In this document: one piece after another, positions 5,971 to 10,058 of the stretch
Layout: the number at the start of each line of letters is the position of its first letter
Position numbering within the stretch: the stretch's first letter is position 1
Assembly (NCBI GenBank): GCA_003819975.1
Contig: RPPU01000110.1
Location: forward strand, 1 to 10,058
Reading direction: 5' to 3'
Length of the DNA: 10,058 bases
Source of the DNA: Desulfobacteraceae bacterium
Lineage (GTDB): Bacteria > Desulfobacterota > DSM-4660 > Desulfatiglandales > HGW-15
Program-made: the position numbers and the translations under genes
Notes under the pieces: generated by a model
The model's database searches: none
Told to the model about the DNA's origin: nothing
The model's input: only the letters and a program-made list of their open reading frames with translations

Positions 5971-6054
5971 GTTCATGGACGATGATGTATGGGATCGGCG
6001 GCAAGCCGGGGGGCACGGGGCGCTGTCCAAAACGATAAGTGATATTGTTTTTTT

Positions 6055-8976
6055 TTACAATAGTTTTGTCATTTTCAGCCAACCCGGTTTTTCTTGCAAG
6101 GCATTTTGCAGACTCGTTTCCGAACCGAGCACTTTGGTCAATCCTTGAGCCGCGAAGGTTTGCAGCGCAGCGGCCCATAATTGAAAATCACTAGTCTTCG
6201 TTCCTAGTATTTGCTCCCTTATTTTTTGGCGCTCCTCGTCCGTATTCCGGGTCAAATAGCGCACCAGAGAACTATAGCCTTTGGCGTCGGGCAATTGATA
6301 TTGGTCCAGGTCGCCGATGGTTCCGATAATGGTGCGATGCAATTCAGTCTCCTCCAATTTGGTTTCGCGCAGAAACCGGGCAATCTGATCATAGACTTGG
6401 AGGGTTTTGATCAAGTTGGGATCGCGATAAGAGACCAGGGTGAAGGCGCCCGAAAGGTAATCAAAGGAACAAAACGCGCCGTACGCGCCGCCTTGCACGC
6501 GAATCCGTTCCCATAGCCAGGCATTATTCAAATAGCGGCAGATCACCAGGGCGGATCCGTCAAAAACATAACCGGTGTCGAAAAGATTAATCCCTTTGCC
6601 CACATAATTCACCTGGGTCGGCAGGGTAAAACCTTCCTGTTCGGGAAATGTTACTCTGTTCCAAGCCTGAATTTGGTTTTCCTGATCGGGCAGTTCGCTT
6701 AAAAAAGTTTCAAGTGCAGGCTCGATTAAGCTTCGGCTTTTTTCATCCACGGTCATGTTCAACAATAGGGCTCGGCGGTTGACCAGGATTTGTTGCATTT
6801 CCATCAACGTTTTCAGGACTTCCGGCCAATGCTCTTCAACCCGGCGCGCTAAATCCCTTAAGAAAAAGAGATAGGATAAACCGCTCATCTGCTCGGCTAT
6901 CGAGCCGGCTTCCGAGAAATGGGCCCGCAAGCGCTGGTTGACGATCTGGTGCCCGGATGGAATCAGCTTGTGTTCCTGTTGCGCCTTGGCCTCCAGGACC
7001 ATTTGCCGGAAACGTTCCGGGTTATCGAAGCGGGTCGACAGGAGCATGTCCCGGATAATGTCCAGGAGTTCTTTCGTTTGCGGAACCATGGCTTTGCCTT
7101 GCAGAAACAACCAGGCGGTTCCTTGCGCGGATCCTTTGACACTGGATTGCAGCGAGCTGGAGTAGATCCCCCCAGTTTTACGGCTGATGCGCTGACTCAG
7201 GGCCACATAATCCTCCCGGTCGGTACCCATTTCCAAAAGAGCTTTGCCGAACAGACGCACATAAGGCAGATATTTTTGGGGCAAATGATGCAGGTCCATG
7301 CCCAGGTCAAAATAAACAATCCCGTTGGTAAACAGGTCGTGGAAAAGCAGACGGGTTTTTTGATGTTCCAGTTCCAGGAGCGGAATGTTTTTATTTTTTT
7401 TATCCAGATCCCGCAACTGAAGGGCCGGTAGGGCGGCCAGAGCCTCGGGCGGATCAGGCCGGGTTTGCGCTTCTTTCAGTTTTTGAGTTTGAGAAGCAAT
7501 CGCGGCCAAGTCCTTTTCGGTCAGCGCGGCCTGCAGGCCGGCCAAAGCGGCCTTTTCCTCTTGTTCTTTCTGGTCCGCGAGTCGCGGGTCGGGTTTCAAG
7601 ATCAGGGTGACCCGGTGCGGGTTATCCAGCAGATAGCGCACGATCAGCTTTTCGAAGAAACGGTTGTTTGCGGAGAGTTCTTTTTTCAGGCGCTCCAGGG
7701 GCGAGGTAAAAGCGACCAGGGCCAGCGGATCCCGGTCGTAAAGCCAAGTGGTCAGGGCCCGCAGCATGAGGGCGAGCCCGCGCGGGAACCGTCCGGTGTT
7801 GTTTTCCCGCAGGCTGAATTCAATCCGATTCAGAGCCGCTTCGATATCGGCGGGATCCAGCCCTTTTTGGGACAAAGCCCTTAAGGAGTCGAGGATCAGA
7901 TTTTCAATCCGATCAACATGATCGAGATCAATGCCTTTCAAGCCGGTTGAAAAAGTCAGTTGGCGCAATTCGCTGCCTAAGCCTCCACCGGCCAGGTCTT
8001 CACCCAACCCGGATTCGATCAGAGCCTTGCGCAAAGGCGAACCGGGCATGCCCAATAGGATATAATCCAACATATGAAAGGCCAAGTTTTGTTCAGCCGG
8101 CAAGGTCTCGGTCAAAACCCAGTTCAGGGTCAGCATGCCTTTCAAGCCTTGGCCCTGGTCCTGACCGGAAGCAAAAGAATGGGTTATGCGGCGCGGGCCG
8201 CTAAAGGGCGGTTGCAGAGCAATTGAAGCGTCCACCTCAAGATAGTCGAACTCTTGGAGACATTCATTAACCAGGGCCAAGCGTTTTTCAGGGTCGTCAT
8301 TGCCGTAAAAATAGAGGCGGGCATTGGAGGGGTGGTAAAATTGCCGGTGAAAAGATCGAAATGGCTCAAAGCTCAAGGTGAGAATTTTTTCGGGCCGGCC
8401 CCCGGAGTCAAAACCGTACGTATTGTCCGGGAAAAGTGCTTGTTGGGAATATTCTGCCAGCACCGATTCGGGCGAAGAGTAGGCCCCTTTCATTTCGCCG
8501 TAAACCACGCCTTTGTAGGTCAGGGGTCGGCCCGGTTGTTCCAAATCCAGATGCCAGCCTTCCTGTTGAAAGGTAAAAGGGGTCAAGCGCGGATAAAATA
8601 CGGCATCCAGATAGACATCGATCAGATTATAAAAATCCTGAAGATTCTGGCTGGCTACGGGATAAACGGTTTTGTCCGGGTAAGTGAAAGCATTGATAAA
8701 GGTCTGGAGCGAACTTTTAACCAGTTCCACAAAAGGTTCCTTGAGCGGATATTTGCGCGACCCGCACAGGACCGCATGTTCCAGGATATGGGCCACGCCC
8801 GTTGAATCAGCGGGCGGGGTGCGGAAATTGACGCCGAAAACCTTGTTTTCATCCTCATTAACCAAAGATAAAAGCTCGGCCCCGGTTTTTTGGTGTCGGT
8901 ATAAATAAGCCTGCGTTTTCAGTTCAGGAATTTCGCGTTGTTGCAGGAGTTCATAAGCGGGATGAATCGGTTTCAT
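6055..8976 (-). CDS. M16C-family zinc metallopeptidase (presequence protease PreP-like)
   Basis: A 973-aa protein of full length for the M16C peptidases (PreP/PITRM1, falcilysin and bacterial relatives), clam-shell proteases that degrade short unfolded peptides. The inverted zinc motif HILEH is present at 63-67 (ligands H63 and H67, catalytic E66). The third ligand is E161 in VVYGEMKGAYSSPE, the usual site in this family. The N-terminal half then continues with FHRQFYHPSNARLYFYG, also typical. The C-terminal half keeps the substrate-binding RVQGGAYG motif (R826, Y832). No signal peptide is seen, so a cytoplasmic place is likely; its job is probably peptide clearance. The ATG at 8976 has GGAG upstream on the minus strand. 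No intrinsic terminator separates it from the FG-GAP gene 123 bp downstream, so read-through is possible. All key residues are intact and I see no frameshift. Confidence 0.93.
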   Translation of the reverse strand: MKPIHPAYELLQQREIPELKTQAYLYRHQKTGAELLSLVNEDENKVFGVNFRTPPADSTGVAHILEHAVLCGSRKYPLKEPFVELVKSSLQTFINAFTYPDKTVYPVASQNLQDFYNLIDVYLDAVFYPRLTPFTFQQEGWHLDLEQPGRPLTYKGVVYGEMKGAYSSPESVLAEYSQQALFPDNTYGFDSGGRPEKILTLSFEPFRSFHRQFYHPSNARLYFYGNDDPEKRLALVNECLQEFDYLEVDASIALQPPFSGPRRITHSFASGQDQGQGLKGMLTLNWVLTETLPAEQNLAFHMLDYILLGMPGSPLRKALIESGLGEDLAGGGLGSELRQLTFSTGLKGIDLDHVDRIENLILDSLRALSQKGLDPADIEAALNRIEFSLRENNTGRFPRGLALMLRALTTWLYDRDPLALVAFTSPLERLKKELSANNRFFEKLIVRYLLDNPHRVTLILKPDPRLADQKEQEEKAALAGLQAALTEKDLAAIASQTQKLKEAQTRPDPPEALAALPALQLRDLDKKNKNIPLLELEHQKTRLLFHDLFTNGIVYFDLGMDLHHLPQKYLPYVRLFGKALLEMGTDREDYVALSQRISRKTGGIYSSSLQSSVKGSAQGTAWLFLQGKAMVPQTKELLDIIRDMLLSTRFDNPERFRQMVLEAKAQQEHKLIPSGHQIVNQRLRAHFSEAGSIAEQMSGLSYLFFLRDLARRVEEHWPEVLKTLMEMQQILVNRRALLLNMTVDEKSRSLIEPALETFLSELPDQENQIQAWNRVTFPEQEGFTLPTQVNYVGKGINLFDTGYVFDGSALVICRYLNNAWLWERIRVQGGAYGAFCSFDYLSGAFTLVSYRDPNLIKTLQVYDQIARFLRETKLEETELHRTIIGTIGDLDQYQLPDAKGYSSLVRYLTRNTDEERQKIREQILGTKTSDFQLWAAALQTFAAQGLTKVLGSETSLQNALQEKPGWLKMTKLL

Positions 8977-9165
8977 GTAAGTCTCCGGTTGCGTGGTTCG
9001 GCGCCATTTGGGCCCCCTGATGGATCATAAAGATTATCTTAAAAAATCATTTTATAAAACAAGAATATGTCGATTCCTGTTTTTTTCAATCGGGGCGGAT
9101 TTATTTTTTCTTAAAAGACCCGCGGTGATGCTTTACGTCCCAAAGAACATGCCGGAGCGGGCGGT
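8977..9165 (-). promoter_or_regulatory. Intergenic region with promoter for the M16C peptidase gene
   Basis: On the minus strand TTGAAA (9084-9089), a 16-base spacer and TATTCT (9062-9067) form a plausible sigma-70 promoter. A second candidate, TTGTTT (9057-9062) with an 18-base spacer and GATAAT (9033-9038), overlaps it. The region is A/T-rich at 9025-9120. It separates the peptidase gene from the upstream exporter gene, whose stop is at 9166, so the two are probably transcribed independently, although no clear terminator for the exporter is visible. Confidence 0.45.
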
Positions 9166-10058
9166 TCAAGAGGGGTTGACCCTCTCCTCCAGCGCGAAAG
9201 CCGACACCGCCGGCAGGCGCGGAATCCAGGGTAGCACGAGGGCGATGATGAGGATTGCCGCGCCGTTGACGGCCAGCGCGACGGAAAAATCGAAGCATTG
9301 AGACAAAAATCCGTTCAGCATCAAGGTGAGCGGCATCACGGCAAAGCAGAGAGTGTTCAACAGGGAGAAAAAACGGCCTTTGATCGCGTCGGGCACCACG
9401 GATTGGAAAACCGCTAAAGCCGTGCTGTTGATCAGACCGAGGGCCCAGCCGAAAGCGAAGAGAAGACCGGCGATCGCATAAGCTTGGCGGGACAGGCCGA
9501 TTCCCAAGATCGCCAGACCTGCCAGCAAGAGCCCGCCGAAAAAGCGCCGGTAAACGTTTTGCAGGCGCAGAAAGCTCATGGAGAAAGCGGCCGATATGGT
9601 GCCGAGCGCAATGCAGGTTTCCAATATGCCGACCCAGGCGGCGCTGCGCTGCAACGAGTCCTTGACGATCATGGGCACGAAAATCAACATAGGCGCCGCG
9701 AAAAAATTGATCGCGGCGAAACAGGCCAGCAAAGCGGTCAACCCGGGTCGGTCGAGGATATAGGCAAAACCTTGCCGCAACTGACGGAAATAGGGTTCGG
9801 AACGGTCCGGGCCTTGGGGACTCAGGTCGGCCCGCAGGTTCAAGACCAGGAGCAGGGAGAGGAGAAAGGAAAGAGCATTGAGGATGAAAGCGCCCAGGAA
9901 GCCCAGCAGGGCCAGCAGACAACCGGCTAAAGCAGCGCCGACCACGCTGGAGAGGCCGACGACCGAAGCGCCGATGGCCGTGGCTCCGGGCAGGTGCGCG
10001 GCATCCACCAGGCGGCTGAGCGAACTGTCGGCGGCCGATTCGAACAGGGGTACAAAAA
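9166..10058 (-). CDS. Major facilitator superfamily exporter, C-terminal part (5' partial)
   Basis: The minus-strand frame stays open from the right edge to the TGA at 9166-9168, about 297 codons, so the N-terminal portion lies outside the window. A GTG at 10006-10008 could be read as a start, but the frame continues upstream as FVPLFESAADSSLSRLV, which matches the MFS loop normally written as ffep-r-allPrlV; the GTG is therefore internal. Several hydrophobic segments follow: roughly GASVVGLSSVVGAALAG, FLGAFILNALSFLLS, LTALLACFAAINFFAAP, GILETCIALGTISAAF and further helices to the C-terminus. A conserved VPDAIKGRFFSL loop and a closing IALVLPWIPRL are typical of MFS_3 / enterobactin-exporter-like and multidrug efflux permeases. 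It lies in the inner membrane and is probably a proton-driven exporter; the substrate is unknown. Confidence 0.88.
   Translation of the reverse strand, partial: FVPLFESAADSSLSRLVDAAHLPGATAIGASVVGLSSVVGAALAGCLLALLGFLGAFILNALSFLLSLLLVLNLRADLSPQGPDRSEPYFRQLRQGFAYILDRPGLTALLACFAAINFFAAPMLIFVPMIVKDSLQRSAAWVGILETCIALGTISAAFSMSFLRLQNVYRRFFGGLLLAGLAILGIGLSRQAYAIAGLLFAFGWALGLINSTALAVFQSVVPDAIKGRFFSLLNTLCFAVMPLTLMLNGFLSQCFDFSVALAVNGAAILIIALVLPWIPRLPAVSAFALEERVNPS

Noticed and set aside
6043..6062. TATTGT - T8 - ACAATA as a terminator at the end of the peptidase gene
   Set aside because: The stem is weak and A/T-only and the T-run forms the loop rather than a tail; on the transcribed strand it is an A-run. 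It also overlaps the stop codon.
9101..9922. Minus-strand frame of 273 codons overlapping the exporter gene in another frame
   Set aside because: It is Arg/Pro-rich with no membrane pattern, whereas the overlapping frame gives a clean multi-helix MFS protein.
10006..10008. GTG as the start of the exporter gene
   Set aside because: The frame continues to the window edge with residues that fit the MFS family, and no RBS precedes the GTG.

Overview
The window looks like chromosomal DNA of a Gram-negative, non-model bacterium of middling G+C content. Secreted proteins with bacterial signal peptides, Fn3-like and FG-GAP-type repeats, Gly-rich/Cys C-terminal anchors and extragenic palindromes would fit an uncultured Desulfobacterota- or Omnitrophota-like lineage. 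That placement is inference; no marker gene in the window fixes the taxon.

Layout, left to right. (1) Positions 1-2421, + strand: the 3' end of one cell-surface protein gene, then 31 bp later a complete paralogue of 685 aa (parallel beta-helix, Kre9/KNH-like domain, Fn3-like domain). Both end in an Fn3-like module, a glycine run, a Cys-Phe pair, a hydrophobic segment and a basic tail, which looks like a C-terminal surface-sorting or anchoring signal. (2) Positions 2422-2874: a gene-free stretch with three palindromic elements, including a REP-like hairpin with a GTAG head and a nested double hairpin. (3) Positions 2875-3693, +: a creatininase-family metal-dependent amidohydrolase. (4) Positions 3791-3898, +: a 35-codon lysine-rich mini-protein gene with its own promoter, strong RBS and intrinsic terminator. 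(5) Positions 4144-5931, -: a secreted 595-aa protein with six FG-GAP/VCBS-like calcium-loop repeats, arranged as a duplicated three-repeat block. Its 3' end is followed by an 18-bp perfect hairpin. (6) Positions 6055-8976, -: a 973-aa M16C (PreP-like) zinc peptidase with an intact active site. (7) Positions 9166-10058, -: the C-terminal part of a major facilitator superfamily exporter, running off the right edge.

The + strand genes (left) and - strand genes (right) converge at about 3.9-4.14 kb, where the two strong hairpins lie. The window is mainly a cell-surface/secretion region next to two housekeeping-type genes. I see no CRISPR array, tRNA, rRNA, transposase or defence system. The most unusual items are the paired surface proteins with a Gly-run/Cys-Phe C-terminus, the free-standing lysine-rich mini-gene, the palindrome cluster and the recent block duplication inside the FG-GAP protein gene.
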